A stretch of DNA of 15,698 nt from an uncultured Oscillospiraceae bacterium (GTDB lineage Bacteria > Bacillota_A > Clostridia > Oscillospirales > Oscillospiraceae). The DNA lies in contig CANRKN010000041.1 of NCBI GenBank assembly GCA_947631215.1, positions 1 through 15,698 on the forward strand, read 5' to 3'. The notes below the pieces were generated by a model. It searched no databases. It saw nothing but the letters and a program-made list of their open reading frames with translations, and had not been told where the DNA came from. Below are positions 1-7,799 of this stretch, one piece after another (the first letter of the stretch is position 1; the number at the start of each line of letters is the position of its first letter). The position numbers were made by a program, and so were the translations under genes.

Positions 1-282
1 CAGAATATATGCCCGGCATTTGTCCTGTATGTATGTCCGTTCCAACATTTTCCCCTCCTCCTCTGCCTGGGACGTGATCACGTCCGCCTGCTGCTTATAG
101 AGGGCGATGGACGCCCCCAGAGCCTGATAGTCCAGCCGCAGGATGGGCGCCGCCACCGCCAAGGCACATAAAAGCCCGCAGCACAGGCGGGTCACCTGCC
201 GTACCGAGCCCTTGGGCGTCAGGGCCATGGCCATGGCCGAGAGCACCGACGCCGCGGCAATACCGGATATCCACTGCTTCAT
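1..282 (-). CDS. spoIIIAF: Stage III sporulation protein SpoIIIAF, N-terminal part (cut by window edge)
   Basis: This frame reads from an ATG at 282 to the left edge of the window without a stop, giving 94 residues of a protein that is usually about 190-206 residues long. It begins MKQWISGIAAASVLSAMAM and has two hydrophobic segments, at about residues 5-21 and 33-48. A charged region rich in Gln and Glu follows from about residue 60. This matches the two-helix membrane anchor of SpoIIIAF, which is followed by a soluble ring-forming domain. The start codon overlaps the spoIIIAE stop (ATGA), so the two are probably translationally coupled. In the known system SpoIIIAF sits in the mother-cell membrane around the forespore as part of the SpoIIIA-SpoIIQ channel. 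The identification rests mainly on position after spoIIIAE and on the membrane pattern; sequence conservation in this part is modest. Confidence 0.85.
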   Translation of the reverse strand, partial: MKQWISGIAAASVLSAMAMALTPKGSVRQVTRLCCGLLCALAVAAPILRLDYQALGASIALYKQQADVITSQAEEEGKMLERTYIQDKCRAYIL

Positions 283-1343
283 GGGCTCATCACCTCCGCT
301 CCCACCACGACGGAGATAAAGAGCATGGCCCCCGCCGAGCCCACCAGGCCCAGGGCCATGCCATAGGCCCTGCCGATGACGCCCAGCAGCCCCGCCAGCC
401 GCCCCTCCGCGAAGGGCTCTGCCACGCAGGCCGCCAGCTTATAGAGCAGGTAATGGAGCCCCAGGGTCAGCGCCGGCCCAGCGCACACCCCCGCCACGGC
501 GGCGAGACCGAAGAGCCCCACCGCGCCCCGCACCAGCGCCGCCCCGGCGAGGTAGGTATCCGCCGCGTCCGCCAGAATGGATCCCACCACCGGCAATGCC
601 GCGGAGATGGCACTTTTGGCAAGACTCCCCGCCACCTTGTCCGCCGAGCCTGACACCACCCCCGTCACCGTGAGGGCCAGGGTGAACACGGTGGTGAGGC
701 CCGTCAGAAGCGTGGAGCAGGCCCAGCCCATCAGCTTCACCGGCCCGCCCAGGGCCCCGGAGGGCAGCGCCGCGTGGGCGGCTCCCGCGGCGGCGTAGGC
801 ATAGATCATGGGCAGCACCAGCCGTATGCCCACGGATATGAGCACATCCATGAACAGCGCCGAGGCGGCGTATTTCGCCGCGGCGGAGGCGGCCTTGCCC
901 CCGGCGGCGGCCCCCGCCGCGATGGCGGGGAGCAGCGCCTTTGAAAAGTCGGAAAGCTCCAAAAGCGCGGTCCTGGCCTGGGCCAGGAAGGAGCGCATGT
1001 CCCCGGCGCACACCGCCATGATGGCCATGGCCCCGCCCAGGAGGATGTACCCCGGCGCCTTCCCGTCGGGGGACAGGGCCGCCCCCACGGAGCAGAGGAG
1101 CGTCACCGCAAGGGCCACCGCCGCGCTGCGGGCCGCCGTCTTCGCCTCCCCTTCCAGGGCCCCCAGCACCCAGGCGCCCAGCTTATGCCACAGGCCCCCT
1201 CCCGCGGCGCCCTCCACCTTCGCGTCCCCCAGGATGGCCCGGGCCGAGGGCGGCAGCGCCTCCTCCACCGCCCCCGTGTCCGCGGCCAGCGCCGGGACGG
1301 GCAGGAGAAGAACGAATATCAAGATAATGGTCAATACTCTCAT
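279..1343 (-). CDS. spoIIIAE: Stage III sporulation protein SpoIIIAE, polytopic membrane component
   Basis: This encodes 354 residues, somewhat shorter than the roughly 390-400 common in the family. The start chosen is the ATG at 1343, which overlaps the spoIIIAD stop as ATGA and opens a clear signal peptide (MRVLTIILIFVLLLPVPALA, predicted cleavage after ALA at about residue 20). The same frame stays open much further upstream, but that extension is Gly/Arg-rich shadow of spoIIIAD. After the signal peptide the protein is Ala/Gly/Leu-rich with many hydrophobic segments, as expected for the multi-spanning SpoIIIAE. In the known system it lies in the outer forespore (mother-cell) membrane as part of the SpoIIIA complex, needed for late SigG activity and forespore growth. 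It has tight 4-base overlaps with both neighbours. Confidence 0.93.
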   Translation of the reverse strand: MRVLTIILIFVLLLPVPALAADTGAVEEALPPSARAILGDAKVEGAAGGGLWHKLGAWVLGALEGEAKTAARSAAVALAVTLLCSVGAALSPDGKAPGYILLGGAMAIMAVCAGDMRSFLAQARTALLELSDFSKALLPAIAAGAAAGGKAASAAAKYAASALFMDVLISVGIRLVLPMIYAYAAAGAAHAALPSGALGGPVKLMGWACSTLLTGLTTVFTLALTVTGVVSGSADKVAGSLAKSAISAALPVVGSILADAADTYLAGAALVRGAVGLFGLAAVAGVCAGPALTLGLHYLLYKLAACVAEPFAEGRLAGLLGVIGRAYGMALGLVGSAGAMLFISVVVGAEVMSP

Positions 1344-1726
1344 GTGAGCTCGCTTATCATCTGCAATAGGGACCGCACCAGCGGCAGAGCCGCCCCCATG
1401 GCGCAGGCCGCGCCGCACAGCTCCACCGCCGAGGCCGCAGCCCCCTGTCCCCCGTCCTTGCAAAGGTCTGCCGCCAGCCGTGTCACCACGCCGATGCCCA
1501 CGCATTTGAGCACCGGCGACACCACCGCGGGGCTGAGGCCCGTCTGCTCCCGGGCCATCACCACCACATCCCGGAGCTGACCGAAGAGCTCCACCGCCAC
1601 CGCCGCCGCGGCCAGCGTCGCCGCGATGCTCATGGCGAGGCCCAGCTCCGGGGCGCTGCGCTTGATGATGAGCGCCGCCACCGCCCCAGTGACCCCCAGG
1701 GCCGCCGCCTTCATCAACAGCGTCAT
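1340..1726 (-). CDS. spoIIIAD: Stage III sporulation protein SpoIIIAD
   Basis: This is a small membrane protein of 128 residues, close to the family's usual size. Hydrophobic stretches at about residues 5-22 and 28-50 flank a short charged segment. A third amphipathic or hydrophobic region covers about 84-120 and includes the GIGVVTRLAADLCKDGG segment, a pattern typical of SpoIIIAD/AE. The start at 1726 overlaps the stop of spoIIIAC by four bases (ATGA), and the end overlaps the spoIIIAE start in the same way, which supports both boundaries. Its role is as a membrane subunit of the SpoIIIA-SpoIIQ channel between mother cell and forespore. Its individual biochemical function is not established. 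Confidence 0.92.
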   Translation of the reverse strand: MTLLMKAAALGVTGAVAALIIKRSAPELGLAMSIAATLAAAAVAVELFGQLRDVVVMAREQTGLSPAVVSPVLKCVGIGVVTRLAADLCKDGGQGAAASAVELCGAACAMGAALPLVRSLLQMISELT

Positions 1727-1920
1727 CCCAGTTCAAACAGCTCCCGGATGAGGTCGAACAGGTCGGCGATGCGCTGGATCAGGATCACCAGCACCACCAC
1801 CAGCCCCGCGATGGTGGTCATCAATGCCTGCTCGTCCCGGCCAGAGCGGCTGAGAAGGATGTTCAGCACCGCCACCAGTATCCCCACCGCCGCTATTTTG
1901 AAGATCAGATCTACGTCCAT
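1723..1920 (-). CDS. spoIIIAC: Stage III sporulation protein SpoIIIAC
   Basis: This is a 65-residue membrane protein with two hydrophobic helices. It begins MDVDLIFKIAAVGILVAVLN and carries the family's SGRDEQA loop before the second helix and a terminal DLFDLIRELF segment. The ATG at 1920 was chosen over the one at 1929 (which would add MRK) for two reasons: the Shine-Dalgarno-like AAGGATGAGG at 1924-1933 is well spaced for it, and SpoIIIAC proteins generally begin close to the conserved DxxLIFxIA motif. The gap to spoIIIAB is 15 bases, and the end overlaps spoIIIAD by four bases. It is a membrane part of the SpoIIIA complex. Confidence 0.92.
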   Translation of the reverse strand: MDVDLIFKIAAVGILVAVLNILLSRSGRDEQALMTTIAGLVVVLVILIQRIADLFDLIRELFELG

Positions 1921-1935
1921 TTTCCTCATCCTTGG

Positions 1936-2433
1936 TCATAACAGCAGCACCGCCAGCGCCGCCCCTCCCGCGGCGGACAGCCCTACCCACAGCCGTCCCC
2001 TCTCCCGCAGCTCCGCTCGGGCCTCGTCCCGGGCCCGCTCCATGTCCCGGGCGCAGCTTTCCAGGGCCCGGAGCTGCTCCTCCGCCCCGTACCGGCCCAG
2101 CACCGGTCCCAGGGGCGCCAATATCCGCCGCTCCGGCCCGGGCAGCATTCCTATTCCATCCGCCCAGAGGGCCGCCATGTCCCGCCCGTCCCCGGCGGCG
2201 AAGCCGTCGGCGATGTCCCGGCAGAGGGCGGCGGCGTCCCCGGAAAGCCTCTCCGCCAACAGCGCAAACAGCGCGGGCATGGGCGTGCGAAAGCGGGCAA
2301 GCTCGAATTCCATCCCGTCCAGCATCCGGCACAGCTCTGCACGCCGTTCCGCACGGTCCCGGAGCCGCCGGGCCTGGAGGAGACCGATGAACAGCCCCGC
2401 TGCCGTCACCAGCGCCGCCCCGGTCAGGCGCAT
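1936..2433 (-). CDS. spoIIIAB: Stage III sporulation protein SpoIIIAB
   Basis: This encodes 165 residues, against about 171 in Bacillus subtilis. The chosen start is the ATG at 2433, ten bases inside the end of spoIIIAA, which gives a protein starting MRLTGAALVTAAGLFIGLL. The open frame extends further upstream, but that part is spoIIIAA shadow. There is one hydrophobic segment at each end (about residues 4-20 and 150-165). Between them lies a helical, Arg/Glu-rich domain that includes the RMLDGMEFELARFRTPMP motif typical of the family. SpoIIIAB resembles type II secretion GspF-like membrane proteins and is thought to pair with the SpoIIIAA ATPase. No departure from the family was seen. Confidence 0.92.
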   Translation of the reverse strand: MRLTGAALVTAAGLFIGLLQARRLRDRAERRAELCRMLDGMEFELARFRTPMPALFALLAERLSGDAAALCRDIADGFAAGDGRDMAALWADGIGMLPGPERRILAPLGPVLGRYGAEEQLRALESCARDMERARDEARAELRERGRLWVGLSAAGGAALAVLLL

Positions 2434-3299
2434 GGCGCCCGCTCCACGGTATAGACCCGCCGGCCTCCCCGCAGCTCCACCCACACGCGCCGGTGAAATA
2501 CCCCCGCCGCCAGAAGCGCCCGGCACAGAGCGCTCTCCTTCATCCCCCGGCCCCCGTGGACCGTGGCCAGCACCTGCACGCCTGATCCCGCCGCGGCCAG
2601 CAGCGCCCCGGTCTCGGCCTCATCCGCCGCCTCGTCCATGGCCAGCACCTGGGGGTTCATGGCCCTGAGGAGCATGCCCGCGGCCTGGGCCTTGGGCGCG
2701 CCGGTCAATATATCCGTCCTGGGCCCCACGTCAAAGGCGGGCTCCCCGCTCCATGCCCCGGCCAGCTCCCCCCGCTCGTCGGCCACCGCCACGCGGTACC
2801 CCTCCATGGAGAGACGGCGTATGAGCTCCCGCAGGAGCGTGGTCTTGCCCACGCCGGGCGGGGAGGATATGAGCGTCGATCGAAAGCCCCCGGCGGTGAG
2901 CTCCTCCCATATACCGTCGGCGCAGCCGGGCATGGCCCGGGGCACCCGGATAGCCAGTGAGGATATCTCCCGGATGGCCGTCACGCCCTGCTCATCCGTC
3001 ACCGCTGTGCCGCAGACCCCCACCCGGACCCCGTTTGGCCCGGCGAGAAAGCCCCGGCGAAGCTGTTCCCCCGCGGCGTGGAGGCTGGAGGATGTGGCGG
3101 CCTCCGTGACCGCACGCAGTTCGTTCTCCCCTATCACGCCGCCCAGGCCATACTCCCGGCCCGCTATAAGGGCGGTCATCTCCCGGCCCCGGCGAAGACG
3201 CAGCTCCTCGCACCGGCCCATGTCCTCCTCAGGCAAAGCCAGGGCCGCCCGCCGAAGCCCCGCGGGCAGCAGCGCCGCCGCCGCTAAGTACCCTTCCAT
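2424..3299 (-). CDS. spoIIIAA: Stage III sporulation protein SpoIIIAA, secretion-type ATPase
   Basis: This is a 291-residue cytoplasmic ATPase, a little shorter than the 307 residues of the B. subtilis protein. The Walker A motif SPPGVGKTT lies at about residues 146-154 and the Walker B motif VLAMDEA at about 218-224. The VADERGELAG segment, typical of SpoIIIAA, lies at about 172-181. The start at 3299 was chosen because it has a good Shine-Dalgarno sequence (GAAAGGGGG) seven bases upstream and the product then begins MEGYLAAAALLP. An in-frame ATG at 3353 would add 18 residues made of ribosome-binding-site sequence. This is the first gene of the operon. It is believed to power assembly or transport by the SpoIIIA-SpoIIQ complex. 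In B. subtilis the operon is SigE-controlled; no convincing SigE promoter was found by eye upstream. Confidence 0.95.
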   Translation of the reverse strand: MEGYLAAAALLPAGLRRAALALPEEDMGRCEELRLRRGREMTALIAGREYGLGGVIGENELRAVTEAATSSSLHAAGEQLRRGFLAGPNGVRVGVCGTAVTDEQGVTAIREISSLAIRVPRAMPGCADGIWEELTAGGFRSTLISSPPGVGKTTLLRELIRRLSMEGYRVAVADERGELAGAWSGEPAFDVGPRTDILTGAPKAQAAGMLLRAMNPQVLAMDEAADEAETGALLAAAGSGVQVLATVHGGRGMKESALCRALLAAGVFHRRVWVELRGGRRVYTVERAPCA

Positions 3300-3306
3300 G
3301 CCTCCG

Positions 3307-3315
3307 CCCCCTTTC
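3307..3315 (-). promoter_or_regulatory. Ribosome binding site of spoIIIAA
   Basis: On the minus strand this reads GAAAGGGGG and ends seven bases before the ATG at 3299. It decides the start codon, because the alternative ATG at 3353 lacks a comparable site. A second purine run (GGAGG) sits only one base before the ATG and is too close to act alone. Confidence 0.7.
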
Positions 3316-3382
3316 AGGACATGTCTATGAGCCTGTCCGGGCCGATATGCCACGGAAGTTTTAACACTCTGTTCACACCGAT

Positions 3383-3414
3383 ATGTTGACTTTACCTGCC
3401 AGGTCTGATAACAT
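3383..3414. promoter_or_regulatory. Bipartite dyad covering the ABC-operon promoter (possible operator)
   Basis: The sequence holds two nested inverted repeats. The inner one is ACCTG-C-CAGGT at 3394-3404. The outer one is ATGTT at 3383-3387 with AACAT at 3410-3414. The arms are separated by six bases on the left and five on the right, so the dyad is perfect apart from a one-base offset. It lies exactly over the spacer and both hexamers of the promoter below, where a repressor would act. No regulator gene lies next to it in the window. Function is inferred from position and symmetry only. Confidence 0.45.
3386..3414 (+). promoter_or_regulatory. SigA-type promoter for the ABC exporter operon
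   Basis: TTGACT at 3386-3391 is a five-of-six match to the -35 consensus. A 17-base spacer follows, then TAACAT at 3409-3414 as a four-of-six -10. An extended -10 TG sits at 3406-3407. Transcription would start near 3421, leaving a leader of about 43 bases before the ATG at 3464. It faces away from spoIIIA and no gene separates it from the exporter. Confidence 0.7.
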
Positions 3415-3463
3415 TATTTGGCTTATTTAGTATGTATAGACAAGAAAGGAGATCTTTTGGCTG

Positions 3464-5209
3464 ATGCGGCAGATCCTGACAGGCTATTGGGGAAAGTACA
3501 AAAATTCGCTGATCCTGACGCCCATCTTCGTGCTGTTGGAGACGGTGGTGACACTGGCCCTGCCCACGCTGATGAGCAATATCGTGGACCAGGGCGTGGC
3601 CAGGGGCGACAGGAGCTATATCATCGTCTGCGGCCTTCTCATGACGGCCCTGGCCCTTGTAAGCGTCACGGCGGGGTTCATCAGCACATGGAACGCCTCC
3701 CGGGCCTCCAACGGCTTCGGCTCCAACCTGCGCCAGGCCATGTACCGGCACATCCAGGAGTTCTCCTTCGCCGACATCGACAGATTCTCCACCGCCAGCC
3801 TCATCACCCGCACCACCAGCGACGTGCGCCAGCTGCAGACGGCGGTGCAGATGATGCTGCGCACCTTCATCCAGGCCCCCTTCCAGCTCTTGGTGGCCAT
3901 GACCATCGTCATCACCTACTCCTGGCGCCTGGCCCTCATCTACATGGTGGCGGTGCCGGTGCTGTTCATCGGCGTTATCACGGTGATGACCCTGGTGGAT
4001 AAGCTCTTCCTTCTGGTCCAGCAGAAGCTGGACACCATGAACGCGGACATCCAGGAGAACCTCATCGCCATCCGGGTGGTGAAGGCCTTTGTCCGCCAGC
4101 GGTACGAAAAGCAGAAGTTCAAAAAGGCCAACGACGAGCTTACACGCTCCAACCTGCGGGCCGTGGGCGTCATCATCGCCATGAGCCCCCTGGCCACCAT
4201 CGTGCTGAACGCGGTGACACTGTGCATCTACTGGTTCGGCGGGCGCATGGTGGCAAACGGCACCATCCAGTCCGGCCAGCTTCTCGCGGTCATCAGCTAC
4301 CTCAATCAGATCATGATGAGCGTGATGATGTTCTCCATGGTGCTGATGCAGTACACCCGCTCCCGGGCCTGCGGCAAGCGCATCGCGGAGGTGCTGAACG
4401 CCGAGCCGGACATAAAAGACAAGCCCGACGCCCCCGCCCGGACCATCGCCCCGGACCACGGCTCCGTAGAGTTTCAGAACGTCTCCTTCCGCTACTCCCG
4501 CACCGGGAACGGCGAGGATGTGCTGAAAAACGTGAGCTTTTCCGTCCGGCCCGGCGAGACCGTCGCCATCGTGGGCGGCACCGGCTCGGGCAAGTCCAGC
4601 CTTGTGAACCTCATCCCCCGGTTCTATGATGTGTCCGAGGGCGCCGTGCTGGTGGACGGCGTGGACGTGCGGGACTACCGCATACAGGACCTGCGGGACG
4701 GCGTGGGCATGGTGCTGCAAAATAACGTCCTCTTCTCCGGCACCATCCGGGACAACATGCGCTGGGGCAAGGAAGACGCCACGGACGAAGAGATCATCAC
4801 CGCCCTCCAAAACGCCCAGGCCTGGGACTTCGTCTCCCAAATGCCCGAGGGGCTGGACACCCAGATCCTCCAGGGCGGCACCAACGTCTCCGGCGGGCAG
4901 AAGCAGCGGCTCTGCATCGCCCGGGCCATGCTGAAAAAGCCGGCCATCCTCATTTTGGACGACTCCACCAGCGCGGTGGACTCGGACACTGAGGGCCGCA
5001 TCCGGGAGAGCTTTTCCCGGGAGCTCAAAAACACCACCGTGTTCATCATCGCCCAGCGCATCTCCTCCGTGGTGGGCGCGGACAAGATCGTGGTCCTGGA
5101 CGAGGGCGGCGTGGAGAGCGTGGGCACCCACGAGGAACTGATGAAACGAAGCCCCATCTACCGGGACATCTACACTTCACAGGTGGAGGAGGCGCTTTCC
5201 AATGGCTGA
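3464..5209 (+). CDS. ABC exporter half-transporter with degenerate ATP site (subunit A)
   Basis: This encodes 581 residues: an N-terminal six-helix membrane domain (about 15-300) and a C-terminal ATPase domain (about 335-575). Visible motifs are Walker A GGTGSGKS (371-378), Q-loop Gln419, signature VSGGQ (475-479) and Walker B ILILDD (495-500). The usual catalytic Glu after Walker B is Asp500, and the switch His is Gln531 (IIAQRIS). Such changes are known from the non-catalytic site of heterodimeric type IV exporters such as TM287/288 and BmrCD. The protein therefore probably pairs with the product of the next gene, whose start it overlaps by 8 bases. The substrate is unknown; drugs, lipids and peptides are all possible. 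A purine-rich AAAGGAG lies 12 bases before the ATG, a longer spacing than usual. Confidence 0.93.
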   Translation: MRQILTGYWGKYKNSLILTPIFVLLETVVTLALPTLMSNIVDQGVARGDRSYIIVCGLLMTALALVSVTAGFISTWNASRASNGFGSNLRQAMYRHIQEFSFADIDRFSTASLITRTTSDVRQLQTAVQMMLRTFIQAPFQLLVAMTIVITYSWRLALIYMVAVPVLFIGVITVMTLVDKLFLLVQQKLDTMNADIQENLIAIRVVKAFVRQRYEKQKFKKANDELTRSNLRAVGVIIAMSPLATIVLNAVTLCIYWFGGRMVANGTIQSGQLLAVISYLNQIMMSVMMFSMVLMQYTRSRACGKRIAEVLNAEPDIKDKPDAPARTIAPDHGSVEFQNVSFRYSRTGNGEDVLKNVSFSVRPGETVAIVGGTGSGKSSLVNLIPRFYDVSEGAVLVDGVDVRDYRIQDLRDGVGMVLQNNVLFSGTIRDNMRWGKEDATDEEIITALQNAQAWDFVSQMPEGLDTQILQGGTNVSGGQKQRLCIARAMLKKPAILILDDSTSAVDSDTEGRIRESFSRELKNTTVFIIAQRISSVVGADKIVVLDEGGVESVGTHEELMKRSPIYRDIYTSQVEEALSNG

Positions 5210-7187
5210 GAAGAAGAGCATTTGGGCACAGTTAAAAGAGCGCCTCGCCGTGGACAGCGTAGACGTCAACGACGAGAATATCTATAAAAACGTCCACGGC
5301 GGCCCCGGCGGCGGCCGGGACTTCCGCAAGCCCCGGGACGCCAAGGGCACCTTGGGCCGCATCCTGGGCTACGCTGGAAAGAACAAGGGCCTGTTCGTAC
5401 TGGTGCTGGTGATGATGCTCGTCTCCACCGGCTGCTCCCTCGCGGCCAGCTACTACCTGCGGCCCCTCATAGACGACTACATCGTCCCCCTCATCACCAG
5501 CCCCGAGAAGGACTTCTCCGCCCTGGCGAGGCAGCTTGCCATCCTGGCGGGCATATACCTCGCCAGCGCGGTGGCGACCTACTTCACCTCCCGCACCTGC
5601 ATGACCCTGGCCCAGTGGGCCACCAACGCCCTGCGGCGGGACCTCTTCGCCGCGCTGCAGGACCTGCCCATCAGCTTTTTCGACGAGCATACCCACGGCG
5701 AGCTCATGAGCCGCTTTACCAATGACGCGGACAACGTGCAGATGTGCCTGGAACAGGGCATCGTCCAGTTCCTCTCCGGTATTATCACCTTTGTGGGCAC
5801 CGTGGCGCTGATGATAAGTCTCAGCTGGAAGCTCTTTTTGATCACCCTTCTCACCATCGGCCTCTCCTTCGGCCTGGTGCGGGGCATCGGCAAGTACTCC
5901 CGCATCCTTTTTAAAAAGCAGCAGTCCTCCCTGGGCGAGCTGAACGGTTATATTGAAGAAATGCTGGACGGCCTCAAAGTGGTGAAGGCCTTCAACTACG
6001 AGACCCGGGCCAAAAAAGGCTTCGACGAGCGCAACGACGAGTATCGGGAGAACGCGATTTTTGCAAACTTCCTGGGCTCTATCATCTTCCCCAGCATGAA
6101 CGCCGTCATGAACATCTGCTACGCGGTCACCGCCGTGCTGGGCGGCTTCATGACCGTGGCAGGCAGCTTCACCATCGGCTCTCTCGGCGTATACCTCAAC
6201 TACATCCGCCAGGTGACCATGCCCATCAACATGATGTCCAACCAGGCCATCAACCTCTTCTCCGCCATCGCCGGTGCCGAGCGCATCTTCGCGGTCATCG
6301 ACCACGAGCCGGAGCCGGACGATGGGAACATCGCTCTTGTGACCGTGAACCGGGCCTCCGATGGCACCTTCACGGAGACCGCCAAGGGCGAGCGCACCGG
6401 CTTCTGGGCCTGGAAGATACCGAAAGCAGACGGCTCCTTCGAGTTCCGGGAGGTCAAGGGCAGCGTCCGGCTGGAGGACGTGAGCTTCTCTTACGTGCCG
6501 GGCAAGCCGGTCCTCAAGGACTTCACCGTCTGGGCCGACCCGGGCCAGAAGATCGCCTTTGTGGGCTCCACCGGCGCGGGCAAGACCACCGTGACGAATC
6601 TCATAAACCGCTTTTATGAGATCGACGGCGGGCGCATCCTCTTCGACGGCCTGGACGTGAAGGACATCAAAAAGGCGGGCCTTCGCCGGAGCATGGGCAT
6701 CGTCCTGCAGGACACCAACCTCTTCACCGGCACGGTCATGGACAACATCCGCTACGGCAAGCTGGACGCCACCGACGAGGAGTGCATAGCCGCGGCCAAG
6801 GCCGCCAACGCCCACGGGTTCATCTCCCGTCTGCCAGATGGCTACAGCACCATGATCACCGGCAACGGCCAGAACCTCTCCCAGGGCCAGCGGCAACTTC
6901 TCGCCATCGCCCGCACCGCCGTGGCCCGCCACCCGGTGATGATATTGGACGAAGCCACCAGCTCCATCGATACCCGCACGGAAAAGCTCATCGATAAGGG
7001 CATGGACGCGCTGATGGAGGGCCGGACCGTGTTCGTGATAGCTCACCGCCTGTCCACCGTCCGCAACGCCCAGGCCATCGTGGTCATCGAGCACGGCCAG
7101 ATTGTGGAACGGGGCAGCCATGAGCAGCTGTTGGACCAAAAAGGCCGGTACTATATGCTCTACACCGGCCAGAGCGAGCTGGATTGA
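5202..7187 (+). CDS. ABC exporter half-transporter with canonical ATP site (subunit B)
   Basis: This is a 661-residue partner half-transporter. A hydrophilic N-terminal extension of about 60 residues precedes the membrane domain (about 63-350), and the ATPase domain covers about 420-655. It has Walker A GSTGAGKT (455-462), Q-loop Gln503, Walker B MILDE (580-584) with catalytic Glu584, and switch His615. Its signature is LSQGQ (559-563) instead of LSGGQ. The changes complement those in subunit A: the degenerate site would combine A's Walker motifs with this LSQGQ, and the active site would combine this Walker pair with A's VSGGQ. An insert of about 45 residues, containing TGFWAWKIP, lies between the two domains (about 375-420). 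GGAGGAGG upstream of the ATG is a good ribosome binding site. Confidence 0.93.
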   Translation: MAEKKSIWAQLKERLAVDSVDVNDENIYKNVHGGPGGGRDFRKPRDAKGTLGRILGYAGKNKGLFVLVLVMMLVSTGCSLAASYYLRPLIDDYIVPLITSPEKDFSALARQLAILAGIYLASAVATYFTSRTCMTLAQWATNALRRDLFAALQDLPISFFDEHTHGELMSRFTNDADNVQMCLEQGIVQFLSGIITFVGTVALMISLSWKLFLITLLTIGLSFGLVRGIGKYSRILFKKQQSSLGELNGYIEEMLDGLKVVKAFNYETRAKKGFDERNDEYRENAIFANFLGSIIFPSMNAVMNICYAVTAVLGGFMTVAGSFTIGSLGVYLNYIRQVTMPINMMSNQAINLFSAIAGAERIFAVIDHEPEPDDGNIALVTVNRASDGTFTETAKGERTGFWAWKIPKADGSFEFREVKGSVRLEDVSFSYVPGKPVLKDFTVWADPGQKIAFVGSTGAGKTTVTNLINRFYEIDGGRILFDGLDVKDIKKAGLRRSMGIVLQDTNLFTGTVMDNIRYGKLDATDEECIAAAKAANAHGFISRLPDGYSTMITGNGQNLSQGQRQLLAIARTAVARHPVMILDEATSSIDTRTEKLIDKGMDALMEGRTVFVIAHRLSTVRNAQAIVVIEHGQIVERGSHEQLLDQKGRYYMLYTGQSELD

Positions 7188-7190
7188 GCT

Positions 7191-7799
7191 ATGGACTGGA
7201 TACTGGAAAACGATATAATAGATGACGAGCCGGAGCGCTCCCCGGATACCTGGGAGCGGCTCAAAGCCGACTGCGCGGGCTGCATGAGCTGCGAGCTGGG
7301 CAAGACCCGCACGAATCTCGTCTTCGGCGTAGGCAACGAGCACGCCGACGTGATGTTCATCGGCGAGGGCCCCGGCGAGCAGGAGGACCTGCAGGGCGAG
7401 CCCTTCGTGGGCCCGGCGGGAAAGCTATTGGACATCATGATGGAGATCATCGGCCTGGACCGCACGAAGGTCTACATCGCCAACATCGTGAAGTGCCGCC
7501 CGCCCCGGAACCGGGACCCCCTGCCCGACGAGCAGGCCGCCTGCATCGGGTGGCTCCACCGGCAGATCGCCTTGGTTGACCCCAAGATCGTCGTATTTCT
7601 GGGCCGCATCGCCGCCATGGCGTTCATCAAGCCGGATTTTCGCATCACCCGGGAGCACGGCCAGTGGTTCGATGTGAACGGCCGCAGGGCCATGGCCATC
7701 TACCACCCCTCCGCCCTCCTGCGGGACCCGGGAAAGCGTCCTGAGACTTTCGTAGATTTAAAGACTTTGCAGCGGGAGATAAACGCCCTTCATGTTTGA
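7191..7799 (+). CDS. Family 4 (iron-sulfur) uracil-DNA glycosylase
   Basis: This encodes 202 residues, the usual family-4 size (about 200). Enzymes of this family remove uracil, arising from cytosine deamination or dUTP incorporation, as the first step of base excision repair. Four cysteines at the expected spacing can bind a 4Fe-4S cluster: Cys31 and Cys34 (CMSC), Cys102 (VKCRPP) and Cys118. The last two are 16 residues apart, as in the Thermus thermophilus enzyme. The active-site motif GEGPGEQED is at 58-66, FVGPAGK at 72-78 and the HPSALLR motif at 172-178. It starts three bases after the upstream ABC gene's stop and overlaps the next gene by 8 bases, so it is very likely co-transcribed, although no functional link to the exporter is evident. 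Confidence 0.95.
   Translation: MDWILENDIIDDEPERSPDTWERLKADCAGCMSCELGKTRTNLVFGVGNEHADVMFIGEGPGEQEDLQGEPFVGPAGKLLDIMMEIIGLDRTKVYIANIVKCRPPRNRDPLPDEQAACIGWLHRQIALVDPKIVVFLGRIAAMAFIKPDFRITREHGQWFDVNGRRAMAIYHPSALLRDPGKRPETFVDLKTLQREINALHV

Noticed and set aside
3392..5131. Long minus-strand open frame opposite ABC subunit A
   Set aside because: Same reason: its composition is typical of antisense shadow, and the plus frame shows Walker A, the signature and Walker B in order.
5232..7343. Long open frame (about 700 codons) on the minus strand opposite ABC subunit B
   Set aside because: It is antisense shadow caused by GC-rich codons of the real gene. Its translation is rich in His, Gly and Asp without domain motifs, while the plus frame has complete ABC motifs.
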